64,000 bases of DNA from JAWKHR01 sp041394725 (lineage in GTDB: Bacteria; Acidobacteriota; Vicinamibacteria; Vicinamibacterales; SCN-69-37), in NCBI GenBank assembly GCA_041394725.1, contig JAWKHR010000026.1:1-64000 (forward strand), read 5' to 3'. Below, piece by piece: positions 51,003 to 60,687 of the stretch. Position numbers and translations under genes: made by a program. The notes under the pieces were generated by a model. That model was given only the letters and a program-made list of their open reading frames with translations. It made no database searches and was not told where the DNA came from. Numbering within the stretch: the stretch's first letter is position 1; each line of letters begins with the position of its first letter.

Positions 51003-51064
51003 ACGCCGGCGAAGCCGGCCACCGAGGTTCGAAGTTCGAACTTCCAACTTCGAAGTTTCGCAAG
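51003..51064. repeat. GAAGTTCGAA-family repeat, right-half orientation
   Basis: GACGCCGGCGAAGCCGGCC hairpin, then ACCGAGGTTCGAAGTTCG and AACTTCCAACTTCG, ending GTTTCGCAAG. It is the reverse complement of the 50521 element and ends 8 bp before the acyl-CoA ligase start. Confidence 0.82.
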
Positions 51065-51072
51065 AGCTCCCC

Positions 51073-52635
51073 ATGTCCCTTTCCCTCGCCTCGTTCGTCC
51101 AGCACCAGGCGCGCATGGCGCCCGACCGCACGGCCATCGTCATGCGGCCCCTGACGCTGACCTACGGCCAGCTCGACGCCATGGCCAACCAGGTGGCGCA
51201 CGGCCTGCGCGCGCTGGGCCTCGGGCCGGGGGATCACCTGGCGCTGTCGTGCCCGAACACGCCGCACTTTCCGATCGTCTACCTCGCCATCCTGAAGCTC
51301 GGTGGCGTCGTCGTGCCGCTGAACGTGCTGCTCAAGCCGGCCGAGATCGCCTACCACCTCGAGGACAGCGACGCGAAGGCACTGCTCGTGTTCGAGGGCA
51401 CGCCCGAGCTGCCGATGGCCCAGATGGCGAGGGCCGCGTGTGACCAGGTGCCCGCCTGCCGGCACCTGATCGTCCTCACGAAGGACATGACCGCGCCGAG
51501 CCCGGTCGAGCCGGCGCTGACCCTCGGCCAGCTGATGCACGGGCAGCCGCCCGTCTACGACGCCCACCCCACGTCGCCCGACGACCCGGCCGTGATGCTC
51601 TACACCTCCGGCACGACCGGCCAGTCGAAGGGCGCCATGCTCACGCACCTGAACATGGTGCTCAACGCGATCGCCTCGCGCGACATGCTGGCGCCCGCGC
51701 TCGAGGGCGCGCCGCGCGGCGACGTGAACGTCCTCGTCACGCTGCCGCTCTTCCACTCCACCGGCCAGACCGCGCAGATGAACGCCGCCTTCGCGGGCGG
51801 CTGGCAGCTCGTCCTGCTGCCGCGGTTCGAGGCGACCGCCGTGCTCGCCGCGTTCGAGGCGGAGCAGATCCACTGCTGGGTCGGCGTGCCGACGATGTAC
51901 TGGTCGCTGCTGGATTGCGCGCGCCGCCACGACATCGACATCGCGCGCGCGACCGCCTCGCTCCGGTTGTGCGTCTCCGGCGGCGCCCCGCTGCCGCTCG
52001 CCGTGCTCGAGGCCTTCGAGCGGGCGACCGGCGCCCGGATTCTCGAGGGCTACGGCCTGTCGGAGACCTCGCCGGTCGCCGCCTTCAACCAGCTCGCCCG
52101 GCCGTCGAAGCCCGGCACGGTCGGCCTGCCGATCGTCGGCTGCGAGATTCGCGTCGTGGACGAGGCGGATCGACCCGTGCCGGCGGGCGAGCGCGGGGAG
52201 GTCGTCATCCGCGGGTCCAACGTGATGAAGGGCTACTACAAGCGGCCGCAGGAAACCGCCGAAGCCCTGCGCGGCGGCTGGTTCCACACCGGCGACGTCG
52301 GGATCCTCGACGCGGACGGCTACCTGTCGATCGTCGATCGCAAGAAGGACCTGATCCTGCGGGGCGGGACCAACGTCTACCCGCGCGAGGTGGAGGAGCT
52401 CCTGCTGACGCACCCCGCGGTGTCGCTGGCCGCCGTGGTCGGCGTGCCCGACGAGCGGCTCGGCGAGGAGGTGAAGGCCATCCTGGTCCTGCGCCCGGGC
52501 GCGACCGCCACGGCCGAGGCCATCGTCGCCTGGTGCCGCGAGCGGATGGCCGCCTACAAGTACCCCCGCACGGTCGAGTTCCGCGACTCGCTCCCGATCG
52601 GCCCGACGGGCAAGGTCGTCAAGCGCCTGCTCTGA
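51073..52635 (+). CDS. Acyl-CoA synthetase (AMP-dependent ligase)
   Basis: 520 residues. AMP-binding P-loop YTSGTTGQSKGAM near 177, then LPLFHSTGQT, the acyl-site motif EGYGLSETSPVA near 323, GWFHTGDVGILDADGYLSIVDRKKDLI and the catalytic Lys region PIGPTGKVVKRLL. It activates a fatty or aryl acid to its CoA ester. Chain length cannot be read. The start lies 8 bp beyond a repeat with no Shine-Dalgarno visible. Confidence 0.92.
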   Translation: MSLSLASFVQHQARMAPDRTAIVMRPLTLTYGQLDAMANQVAHGLRALGLGPGDHLALSCPNTPHFPIVYLAILKLGGVVVPLNVLLKPAEIAYHLEDSDAKALLVFEGTPELPMAQMARAACDQVPACRHLIVLTKDMTAPSPVEPALTLGQLMHGQPPVYDAHPTSPDDPAVMLYTSGTTGQSKGAMLTHLNMVLNAIASRDMLAPALEGAPRGDVNVLVTLPLFHSTGQTAQMNAAFAGGWQLVLLPRFEATAVLAAFEAEQIHCWVGVPTMYWSLLDCARRHDIDIARATASLRLCVSGGAPLPLAVLEAFERATGARILEGYGLSETSPVAAFNQLARPSKPGTVGLPIVGCEIRVVDEADRPVPAGERGEVVIRGSNVMKGYYKRPQETAEALRGGWFHTGDVGILDADGYLSIVDRKKDLILRGGTNVYPREVEELLLTHPAVSLAAVVGVPDERLGEEVKAILVLRPGATATAEAIVAWCRERMAAYKYPRTVEFRDSLPIGPTGKVVKRLL

Positions 52636-52846
52636 CGGCTCCCCCCGGCTGATTCTTCCCCGGTCCCTCGGAAAACCCCCGGCCCGGCCCGGTCCCGTTC
52701 GCGGCCGCGGTCGCGGATTCCGGCCCAATGCGTCGCGCGCGACGTGGTACGCGATATGCGAGAGGCGTGCTCAAGGCACTGGTGACGCGGAAGCCGCCGG
52801 ACGACCGATCCGGCGCGCCGCCGGCATCGCGGACAGGAGGCGACGC

Positions 52847-53950
52847 ATGGCACGGCCCCTGACGGTTTGGGAACACGCCCAGCTGCTGGGCCATTCTCGA
52901 CGCGACTTCCTGCAGTTCTGTGCCTGGCTGGCGGCGGCGGCCGGCCTCGAGTCCACCGCGGTGGCGCAGGTGGCGAGCGCCCTGGACTCCCGGCCCCGCC
53001 TGCCAGTCGTCTGGTTCCACTTCCAGGAATGCACGTGCTGCAGCGAGTCGTTCCTGCGCTCGTCGCATCCGATCGTCTCCGACATCATCCTGGACAAGAT
53101 CTCGCTCGACTACACGGAAACCCTTCAAGCGGCCGCCGGTCACCAGGCAGAAGCCACGCTCCACGAGACGATGCAGAAGCATCGTGGGGAATACCTGATG
53201 CTCGTCGAGGGCTCGGTTCCCACCGAAGCGGGTGGCGTCTACTGCTGCATCGGCGGCCGCACCGCGCTCGACATCGTGAAGGAAGCCGCGACGGGCGCGA
53301 AGGCCATCGTCGCCTGGGGATCGTGCGCCTCGAACGGGTGCATCCAGGCGGCCCGACCCAACCCGACGGGAGCGACGCCGATTCACCAGATCATCACCGA
53401 TCGCCCGATCATCAAGGTACCGGGCTGCCCGCCGATCGGCGAGGTGATGGCGGCGACGATCGTCCATCTGCTGGCCTTCGGGACGATTCCCGAGCTGGAT
53501 CGGATCGGACGACCGATGGCGTTCTACTCCCGCCGGGTCCATGACACCTGCTACCGCCGGCCCAACTACGACGCGGGCCTCTTCGTGGAGTCGTGGGACG
53601 ACGAGAACGCGAAGAAGGGCTACTGCCTCTACAAGATGGGCTGCCGCGGCCCGGTGACCTACAACGCGTGCGGCGTGACGCGCTGGAACAACGGCGTCAG
53701 CTTCCCGATTCAGTCGGGACACGGCTGCATCGGCTGCAGCGAGGCGAACTTCTGGGACAACGGCCCGTTCTACCAGCACCTGGCGGGCTTCCCGGGCTTC
53801 GGCATCGAGTCCACGGCGGATACGGTGGGCACGGTGCTGGGCGTCGCCACGGTGGCCGGTGTGGCCGCGCACGCGGCCCTGACCGCGGTGCGCAAGCGTC
53901 CGGTCGTCGTCGAGAAGACGGACGGCGCGGGAGGCGCGCCGCAGGCGTAA
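52847..53950 (+). CDS. hyaA: [NiFe] hydrogenase small subunit, group 1
   Basis: 367 residues. The Tat signal has SRRDFLQFCAWLAAAAGLES. The proximal cluster begins with ECTCCSES, where the extra cysteine is the mark of oxygen-tolerant group-1d enzymes (standard enzymes have ECTGC); GVYCCIGG and VPGCPP supply later ligands. The distal cluster uses RIHDTCYRR, KGYCLYKMGC; the medial uses CGVTRWNNG and GCIGCSE. A C-terminal membrane helix (VGTVLGVATVAGVAAHAAL) anchors it. It carries electrons from the active site to the cytochrome b. GGAGG lies eight bases before ATG. Confidence 0.95.
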   Translation: MARPLTVWEHAQLLGHSRRDFLQFCAWLAAAAGLESTAVAQVASALDSRPRLPVVWFHFQECTCCSESFLRSSHPIVSDIILDKISLDYTETLQAAAGHQAEATLHETMQKHRGEYLMLVEGSVPTEAGGVYCCIGGRTALDIVKEAATGAKAIVAWGSCASNGCIQAARPNPTGATPIHQIITDRPIIKVPGCPPIGEVMAATIVHLLAFGTIPELDRIGRPMAFYSRRVHDTCYRRPNYDAGLFVESWDDENAKKGYCLYKMGCRGPVTYNACGVTRWNNGVSFPIQSGHGCIGCSEANFWDNGPFYQHLAGFPGFGIESTADTVGTVLGVATVAGVAAHAALTAVRKRPVVVEKTDGAGGAPQA

Positions 53951-53995
53951 CCCGGGGCTTCGAGTCCGAAGCCGCGACCATCAGGAGCCATCGCC

Positions 53996-55714
53996 ATGGC
54001 GAACCGCATCGTGATCGACCCGGTCACACGCATCGAGGGCCACCTGCGTATCGAGGTGGAGGTGCAGGACGGCCGGGTGGTCGATGCCTACAGCTCCGGC
54101 ACGATGGTGCGCGGCTTCGAACTCATCCTCAAGGGCCGGGATCCCCGCGACGCGTGGGCGTTCACCGAACGGGCGTGCGGCGTGTGCACCACGGTGCATG
54201 CGCTGGCGTCGGTCCGGTGCGTCGAGGACGCGCTGGGGATCACCGTGCCCCCGAACGCGGATCTGATCCGCAACCTGATGTTCTGCGCGCAGTACCTCCA
54301 GGATCACGTCGTGCACTTCTACCACCTGCACGCGCTGGACTGGGTGGACGTGGTGAGCGCGCTCCGCGCGGACCCGCGCCAGACGTCCGCGCTGGCGCAG
54401 AGCTTGTCGAGCTGGCCGAAATCCTCGCCGAACTACTTCTCGGACCTCCAAAGGCGCATCCGGACGTTCGTCGAGAGTGGCCAGCTCGGCATTTTCGCCA
54501 ACGGGTACTGGGGCCACCCGGCCTACAAACTGCCCCCGGAAGCCAATCTCCTCGGCGTGGCGCACTACCTCGAGGCCCTCGAGTGGCAGAAGGAGATCGT
54601 CAAGGTCCACACGATCTTCGGCGGCAAGAACCCGCACCCGAACTACCTGGTGGGCGGCGTGCCGTGCGCGATCAACATCAACGAGGTCAACGCGATCAAC
54701 GCGGAGCGGCTCGCGCACGTCCAGCGGCTGTTCGAGCAGGCGCAGCAGTTCGTCGAGCAGGTCTACCTGCCGGACCTCCTGGCCATCGCCTCGTTCTACA
54801 AGGACTGGGCGGGGATCGGCGGCGGCCTGCGCAACTACATGGCCTACGGCGACCTGCCGACGAAGGGCTACGGCGACCCGACCGGGTTCAAGTTCCCCCG
54901 CGGCGTGATCCTCGACCGGAACCTGAACGAGGTGCTGCCGATCGACCCGCGCGACCCGATGGAAGTGCAGGAATCGGTCCCGCACTCCTGGTACGACTAC
55001 ACCGGGGGCGACGCCGTCGGGAAGCACCCCTGGGACGGCGAGACGCAGCTGCACTACACCGGGCCACAGCCCCCGTACGAGCAGCTCGAGGTCGAGCAGA
55101 AGTACTCGTGGATGAAGACGCCGCGGTGGAAGGGCCACCCGATGGAGGTCGGCCCGCTCGCGCGGCTGCTCGTCGCGCACGCGTCCGGGCACCAGGAGGT
55201 GCAGGAGGTCGTGGGCGAGGCGCTGAAGGCACTCGACGTGCCGGTGACGGCGCTCTTCTCCACGCTCGGGCGCACGGCGGCCCGCGGCCTCGAGACGCGG
55301 CTGGTCGCGCGCTGGGCGCTCGAGTTCTACCAGCAGCTGATCGACGGCATCAAGGCCGGCGACACCCGCACCGCCGACGGCAGCCGCTGGGATCCGTCCA
55401 CGTGGCCGGCGGAGGCGAAGGGCGTGGGCATGACCGAGGCGCCGCGCGGCGCGCTGGCGCACTGGATCGTCATCCGCGACCGGAAGATCGACAACTACCA
55501 GCTCGTCGTGCCGAGCACGTGGAACGCCTCGCCGCGCGACGCGGAGGGGCAGCGGTCGGCCTACGAGGCCTCGCTCGTCGGCACGCCGATCGCCGACACG
55601 GACAAGCCCGTCGAGGTGCTGCGAACCGTCCACTCGTTCGACCCGTGCATCGCGTGCGCGGTGCACATCCACGACGAGCACGGGCGGCACGTGCACCACC
55701 TCGACACGTTCTGA
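53996..55714 (+). CDS. hyaB: [NiFe] hydrogenase large subunit, group 1
   Basis: 572 residues. The nickel ligands are in RACGVCTTVHALASVR near 61 and DPCIACAVH near the end; RIEGH and GMTEAPRGALAHW are further family blocks. Maturation cleavage is expected after the His of DPCIACAVH, removing a 15-residue tail (IHDEHGRHVHHLDTF) that is unusually rich in histidine. It oxidises H2 on the periplasmic side with the small subunit and is exported with it. Confidence 0.96.
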   Translation: MANRIVIDPVTRIEGHLRIEVEVQDGRVVDAYSSGTMVRGFELILKGRDPRDAWAFTERACGVCTTVHALASVRCVEDALGITVPPNADLIRNLMFCAQYLQDHVVHFYHLHALDWVDVVSALRADPRQTSALAQSLSSWPKSSPNYFSDLQRRIRTFVESGQLGIFANGYWGHPAYKLPPEANLLGVAHYLEALEWQKEIVKVHTIFGGKNPHPNYLVGGVPCAININEVNAINAERLAHVQRLFEQAQQFVEQVYLPDLLAIASFYKDWAGIGGGLRNYMAYGDLPTKGYGDPTGFKFPRGVILDRNLNEVLPIDPRDPMEVQESVPHSWYDYTGGDAVGKHPWDGETQLHYTGPQPPYEQLEVEQKYSWMKTPRWKGHPMEVGPLARLLVAHASGHQEVQEVVGEALKALDVPVTALFSTLGRTAARGLETRLVARWALEFYQQLIDGIKAGDTRTADGSRWDPSTWPAEAKGVGMTEAPRGALAHWIVIRDRKIDNYQLVVPSTWNASPRDAEGQRSAYEASLVGTPIADTDKPVEVLRTVHSFDPCIACAVHIHDEHGRHVHHLDTF

Positions 55715-55724
55715 CGGAGCGGCC

Positions 55725-56411
55725 ATGACGACGATGGCATTCCGCCGCGTGTATGTGTGGGAAGCGCCGGTCCGGATCTACCACTGGGCCACGGTCGCCA
55801 GCCTGGGCGTGCTCATCGCCACCGGGCTGTTGATTGGCCGGCCTCTGGCGATCGTCACGGCGCCGGAGGCGTCCGGATCGTACTGGTTCGGCACCGTGCG
55901 CTTCCTGCACTTCGCTGCCGGCTTCGTCTTCTTCTACGCGTTCCTCCTGCGGATGTACTGGATGTTCGCCGGCAACCAGTACGCGCGCTGGAGCCGGTTC
56001 CTCCCGCTGACGCCGACGCTGATGAAGCGCCAGGTCCGCGAGGCCGCCGACGTGGTCCGGGTCGACCTCCTGCAACTCCAGGTGCAGCCGGTCGAGATCC
56101 TCGGCCACAACGCCCTCGCGGCCTGGAGCTACGTCGGCGTGTTCCTGGCCTCGCTGTTCCAGATCGCGACGGGCTTCGCGCTCTACGCCGCGATGAGCGG
56201 GTCGTGGGTGGCGCACCTGTTCGCCTGGGTCGTGCCGCTCATGGGTGGCGACGCGGAGGTCCGGTTCTGGCACCACACCGCGATGTGGGTGTTCATCGTC
56301 TTCGCGGTGATCCACGTCTACCTGTCGATCTTCCACGACGTCGTCGAGGGGCGCGGCGAGATCTCGTCGATGGTGAGCGGGGTCAAGTTCGCGGATCGCG
56401 AGCCGAAATGA
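55725..56411 (+). CDS. hyaC: Hydrogenase cytochrome b subunit
   Basis: 228 residues with four helices and haem-ligand histidines: YVWEAPVRIYHW, FLHFAAGFVFFYAFLLRMYW, GHNALAAWSYVGVFLASLFQIATGF and WHHTAMWVFIVFAVIHVYLS. It passes electrons from the small subunit to quinone. Ends ISSMVSGVKF, typical of HyaC/HoxZ. Stop overlaps the protease start (ATGA). Confidence 0.94.
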   Translation: MTTMAFRRVYVWEAPVRIYHWATVASLGVLIATGLLIGRPLAIVTAPEASGSYWFGTVRFLHFAAGFVFFYAFLLRMYWMFAGNQYARWSRFLPLTPTLMKRQVREAADVVRVDLLQLQVQPVEILGHNALAAWSYVGVFLASLFQIATGFALYAAMSGSWVAHLFAWVVPLMGGDAEVRFWHHTAMWVFIVFAVIHVYLSIFHDVVEGRGEISSMVSGVKFADREPK

Positions 56412-56887
56412 CCGCCGCCGGCCGCCGCACGCTCGTGCTCGGCATCGGCAACCTGCTGATGGGGGACGAGGGCGTGGGCGTGCACGCGGTCGCCGCGATG
56501 CGCGACGACCCGTGGCCGGCCGGCGTGACCGTCGTGGACGGCGGGACCGGCGGGTTCCACCTGCTGGAGTACTTCCAGGCGTACGACCACGTCGTGCTCA
56601 TCGACGCGACGATGGACGGCCAGCCGCCGGGGACGGTGCGGGTGCTGCGGCCGCGCTACGCCTCGGACTACCCGCGGACCCTGACCGCGCACGACATCGG
56701 CCTCAAGGACCTCGTCGAGTCGGCCGCGCTCGTCGGCGCGCGGCCGGCCGTCACGCTCGTCACCGTGTCCATCGAGCGGATCGCGCCGATGGAGACGGCG
56801 CTCTCCGCGGCCGTGGCCGCCGCGATCCCGGGCGTCCGCGCGATCGTGCAGCGCCTCGTCGCGCAGGAGACCACGGCGCATGCATGA
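56408..56887 (+). CDS. hyaD: Hydrogenase maturation endopeptidase
   Basis: 159 residues. LVLGIGNLLMGDEGVGVHAV gives the nickel-sensing Glu/Asp; VDGGTGGFHLL and IDATMDGQPPGTV follow, with HDIGLKDLV. It clips the C-terminal tail of the large subunit after nickel insertion. The stop overlaps hypA by 8 bp. Confidence 0.92.
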   Translation: MTAAGRRTLVLGIGNLLMGDEGVGVHAVAAMRDDPWPAGVTVVDGGTGGFHLLEYFQAYDHVVLIDATMDGQPPGTVRVLRPRYASDYPRTLTAHDIGLKDLVESAALVGARPAVTLVTVSIERIAPMETALSAAVAAAIPGVRAIVQRLVAQETTAHA

Positions 56888-57242
56888 GCTGAGCCTCGCC
56901 CACAGCATCCTCGACCTGGTCCGGGACCACGTGCCGCCCGAACGCGGCGCCGAGGTCCGCGCCGTCGCGGTGCGGGTGGGCGCGCAGGCCGGGGTGATCG
57001 CCGACTCGCTGGCCTTCTGCTTCGACGCCATCGTCCAGGGCACGCCGTACGGCGGCGCCCGGCTGGTGGTCCGGCCCGTCCCGGCGACCTCGCGGTGCGC
57101 GACCTGCGGCGTGGAGTTTCCGGCGGCCGAGGCGTTCGCGCGCTGCCCGGCGTGCGGCAGCGCGCGCGTGGCCTACGCGCACGGCCGCGAGCTGGACGTG
57201 GCCGAGATCGAGCTCGGGGAGCCGCGGGAGCTGACGCCATGA
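56880..57242 (+). CDS. hypA: Hydrogenase nickel chaperone HypA
   Basis: 120 residues. Nickel-binding N-terminus MHELSLAHSIL (His 2) and a zinc ribbon CATCG...CPACG (about 76-98). It delivers nickel to the large subunit with HypB. ATGA overlap with hypB. Confidence 0.95.
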   Translation: MHELSLAHSILDLVRDHVPPERGAEVRAVAVRVGAQAGVIADSLAFCFDAIVQGTPYGGARLVVRPVPATSRCATCGVEFPAAEAFARCPACGSARVAYAHGRELDVAEIELGEPRELTP

Positions 57243-57997
57243 GCGTGATGACGATCGAACGGCGGGTGCTGGAGAAGAACGACACGATCGCGGCCGCGAA
57301 CCGCGCGCGGCTGGCGCGGCACGGCCTGTTCGCGTTCAACCTGGTCAGCTCGCCCGGCGCCGGCAAGACCTCGCTGCTGGAACGGACGCTGGAGCGGCTC
57401 CGCGACGAGATCCGCGTCGCCGTGATCGAGGGCGACGTCCAGACCGACCTCGACGCCCGCCGCGTCGCCCGCTACGAGGTGCCGGTCATCCAGATCGTCA
57501 CGAACGGCGGCTGCCACCTCGAGGCCAGGCTCGTGGCGGACGCGCTCGGCGGTCTCGACCTGGACGCGCTCGACCTCGTCGTCATCGAGAACGTCGGCAA
57601 CCTGGTCTGCCCGGCCAACTACGACCTGGGCGAGGCGCTCAAGGTGGTGCTGCTCAGCACGACGGAAGGCGACGACAAGCCCCTCAAGTACCCCGCGATG
57701 TTCCGGAACGCGGGCGTGCTCGTCATCAACAAGATCGATCTCGTACCGCACCTCGACGCGGACCTTGCCGCGATCCGGCGGAACGCCCGCGCGATCAACC
57801 CGGACCTCGAGATCTTCGAGGTGTCGTGCCGGACGGGCGAGGGCCTGGCGGAGTGGTGCGCGTGGATCGAGCGTCAGGTCGTCCGGGGACGCGCCGTCTC
57901 TGAACGTGCCGAAGGGCCGACCGCCCCGGCCGAACGCGCCGGCGGCGGGCCGGGTGCCGCGGCCGGAGTCGGGGGGGAGAAGGCGGGTCGTGCGTGA
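57239..57997 (+). CDS. hypB: Hydrogenase nickel-insertion GTPase HypB
   Basis: 252 residues. P-loop SSPGAGKTSLLE, EGDVQTDLDARRV, NGGCHLEA (metal site Cys/His), ENVGNLVCPANYDLG, and NKIDLVPH. The N-terminal CxxCGC and polyhistidine nickel store of some HypB proteins are absent. The C-terminus has about 30 residues of Ala/Gly/Pro-rich extension beyond the usual end. Confidence 0.95.
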   Translation: MSVMTIERRVLEKNDTIAAANRARLARHGLFAFNLVSSPGAGKTSLLERTLERLRDEIRVAVIEGDVQTDLDARRVARYEVPVIQIVTNGGCHLEARLVADALGGLDLDALDLVVIENVGNLVCPANYDLGEALKVVLLSTTEGDDKPLKYPAMFRNAGVLVINKIDLVPHLDADLAAIRRNARAINPDLEIFEVSCRTGEGLAEWCAWIERQVVRGRAVSERAEGPTAPAERAGGGPGAAAGVGGEKAGRA

Positions 57998-60410
57998 GCG
58001 CCTGCGGATGGTCGTGCGGGGCGCCGTGCAGGGCGTCGGCTTCCGGCCGTTCGTCCACCGCCTGGCGACGGGGCTCGCCCTCGAGGGTTTCGTGCGCAAC
58101 GCGTCGGGCGGCGTCCACATCGAGGTGGAGGGGCCGGCCGACCGGCTCGAGACCTTCCGCCTGAGGCTGCCCGCCGAGGTGCCGCCGCGCGCGGTGCTGC
58201 AGGGCATCGAGAGCGCGTGGCTCGACGCGGCGGGGCATCACGGCTTCGAGATCCGCGCGTCGATCCGCGAGGCCGACGGCACCTCGCTCGTCCTGCCCGA
58301 CATCGCGACCTGCCCGGACTGCCTGAGGGAGCTGTTCGACCCGGCCGACCGCCGGTACCGGTACCCGTTCACCAACTGCACGAACTGCGGCCCGCGGTTC
58401 AGCATCATCGAGTCGATGCCGTACGACCGCGCGACGACCACCATGCGCGCGTTCACCCTGTGCCCGGACTGCGCGCGCGAGTACGACGACCCGGCCGACC
58501 GCCGGTTCCACGCGCAGCCGGTCGCCTGCCCGGCGTGCGGGCCGCGCCTCGCGTTGTGGCGCGCGGACGGGTCGGAACTCGCCCGTGACGACGACGCGAT
58601 CGCGGCCGTGGTCGAGGCGCTCGGGCGGGGACGCATCGTCGCCGTCCAGGGCATCGGCGGGTTCCAGCTGCTGGTGGACGCCGCGAACGGCGCCGCGGTG
58701 CGGCGGCTGCGGCGCCGCAAGCACCGCGACGAGAAACCGTTCGCGCTCATGGCCCCGTCGATCGAGATGGTGCGCGCGCTCTGCCATGTCAACGCGGCGG
58801 AGGCGGCGCTGCTCGCCGCGCCGGAAGCGCCGATCGTCATCCTGGACCGCATCGATCCGCTCGATCGCGGAGGGGATGCGGCCGCGGCGTCACCGGCGTG
58901 GGACCTGGCGGCCCCGGCCGTCGCGCCAGGCTGCCCGACGCTCGGCGTGATGCTGCCATACTCGCCGCTGCATCACCTGCTGATGGCCGACTGGGGGCGC
59001 CCGGTCGTGGCGACGAGCGGCAACCTCTCCGACGAGCCGCTCTGCACCGATCCCCGCGAGGCGCTGGCGCGCCTCTGGGGCATCGCCGACCTCTGGCTGG
59101 TGCACGACCGGCCGATCGCCCGCCACGTGGACGATTCGATTGCGCGCATCGTGCTGGGCCGGGAGCTGGTGGTGCGGCGCGCGCGCGGATATGCGCCGCT
59201 GCCCGTCAGCCTCACCGGCCCGGCCCCCCCGGCGTTCGCCGTCGGGGGACACCTGAAGAACACGATCGCGCTCGCGGCCGGTGCCTCGGCGTTCCTGAGC
59301 CAGCACGTCGGCGACCTCGACACCGCGGAGTCCATCGAGGCGTTTCGCCGCGTGTCGGCCGACCTGACGCGGCTGCTCGACGTCCACCCGGCGACCGTCG
59401 TCGCCGACCTGCACCCGGACTACCAGTCCACGCACGAGGCCGAGGCCACGGGCCTGCCGGTGGCGCGCGTGCAGCACCACGTGGCGCACGTCGCGGCGGG
59501 GATGGCCGAGAACGCCATCGATCCGCCGGTGATCGGCGTCTCCTGGGACGGCACGGGCTACGGCACCGACGGCACCGTATGGGGCGGTGAGTGGATCGAC
59601 GTGGACGCCGACGGCTGGCGCCGGTTCGCCAGCCTGCGGCCGTTCCGTCTGCCCGGCGGCGAGCGGGCAGTGCGCGAGCCGCGACGGGCCGCGCTCGGCC
59701 TGCTCCATGCCTGGGATTCGGCGCTGGCACGCGAGCCGCGCACGGGCGCGCGCCTCGGGTTCGTCGAGGCGGAGCACCGCAACCTGCTCCGCATGCTCGA
59801 CCTCGGCCTCAACGCGCCGGTCACCACGAGCGCCGGCCGCCTGTTCGACGCGCTGGCCGCGCTGCTCGGGCTGTGCCTGCGGTCCGGCTTCGAGGGCCAG
59901 GCGGCGATGCGACTCGAGTGGGCGTGCGACGACGCCGGGGCAGGAGCCGGAGACCGGGGCGGATCCGGGGAAGGCGCCGGCGACGCGACGATGGACGTGA
60001 CGGTGAACGCCGGCACCCCGGCGCCCGACGCGCCGGCGCTCGTCGTGGACTGGGCGCCGCTCGTGTCGCACGTGCTGCGCGAGGTGGACGCCGGCGTGAA
60101 GGTGTCCACCGTGGCGCGGACGATCCACCGGGCGATGGCCGCGGCCATCGTCGAGGTCGCCGGGCGCGCGGACCGCGAGCGGGTGGTGCTGACCGGCGGG
60201 TGTTTCCAGAACCGCCGGCTGACCGAGCTGGTGGTGCCGGCGCTGCGCCGGGCGGGGCACCGGCCGTACTGGCACCAGCGCGTGCCGCCGAACGACGGCG
60301 GGCTGGCGGTCGGCCAGCTGGCCGCCTGGCAGCACGGCCTGGACGGCCCGCCGCGGGCCGCCGCGCGGGCGCCTTCACGCGCGACCCGCGAGGGATTGTC
60401 CGCCCGCTGA
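57990..60410 (+). CDS. hypF: Carbamoyltransferase HypF
   Basis: 806 residues from GTG 57990 (GGGAGAAGG upstream; ATG 58008 is an alternative). Acylphosphatase domain GAVQGVGFRPFVHRL, two zinc fingers (CPDCLRELF...NCTNCGPR and CPDCAREYD...CPACGPR), a YrdC-like domain with RRRKHRDEKPFALM, and a Kae1-like domain with QHHVAHVAAGMAEN and VVLTGGCFQNRRL. It makes the carbamoyl group that HypE turns into cyanide for the active-site iron. Confidence 0.94.
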   Translation: MRERLRMVVRGAVQGVGFRPFVHRLATGLALEGFVRNASGGVHIEVEGPADRLETFRLRLPAEVPPRAVLQGIESAWLDAAGHHGFEIRASIREADGTSLVLPDIATCPDCLRELFDPADRRYRYPFTNCTNCGPRFSIIESMPYDRATTTMRAFTLCPDCAREYDDPADRRFHAQPVACPACGPRLALWRADGSELARDDDAIAAVVEALGRGRIVAVQGIGGFQLLVDAANGAAVRRLRRRKHRDEKPFALMAPSIEMVRALCHVNAAEAALLAAPEAPIVILDRIDPLDRGGDAAAASPAWDLAAPAVAPGCPTLGVMLPYSPLHHLLMADWGRPVVATSGNLSDEPLCTDPREALARLWGIADLWLVHDRPIARHVDDSIARIVLGRELVVRRARGYAPLPVSLTGPAPPAFAVGGHLKNTIALAAGASAFLSQHVGDLDTAESIEAFRRVSADLTRLLDVHPATVVADLHPDYQSTHEAEATGLPVARVQHHVAHVAAGMAENAIDPPVIGVSWDGTGYGTDGTVWGGEWIDVDADGWRRFASLRPFRLPGGERAVREPRRAALGLLHAWDSALAREPRTGARLGFVEAEHRNLLRMLDLGLNAPVTTSAGRLFDALAALLGLCLRSGFEGQAAMRLEWACDDAGAGAGDRGGSGEGAGDATMDVTVNAGTPAPDAPALVVDWAPLVSHVLREVDAGVKVSTVARTIHRAMAAAIVEVAGRADRERVVLTGGCFQNRRLTELVVPALRRAGHRPYWHQRVPPNDGGLAVGQLAAWQHGLDGPPRAAARAPSRATREGLSAR

Positions 60411-60433
60411 CGACGGGATGAAGGGAGGAGCCG

Positions 60434-60687
60434 ATGTGCCTCGCCGTGCCGGGCCGGATCATCGAGATTGAGGGACGCGACCCGCTGCTGCGCAGCGGCC
60501 GCGTGGACTTCAGCGGCATCGTCAAGCGCGTCAACCTGAGCTACGTGCCGGAGGCGAAGACGGGCGACTACGTGCTCGTGCACGTCGGCTTCGCCATCTC
60601 GACCGTGGACGAGGCGGAGGCGCGGCGCGTGTTCTCCTACCTGCGCGACATGGGCGACCTCGCGGAACTCGAGGACGGGGCGTCGTC

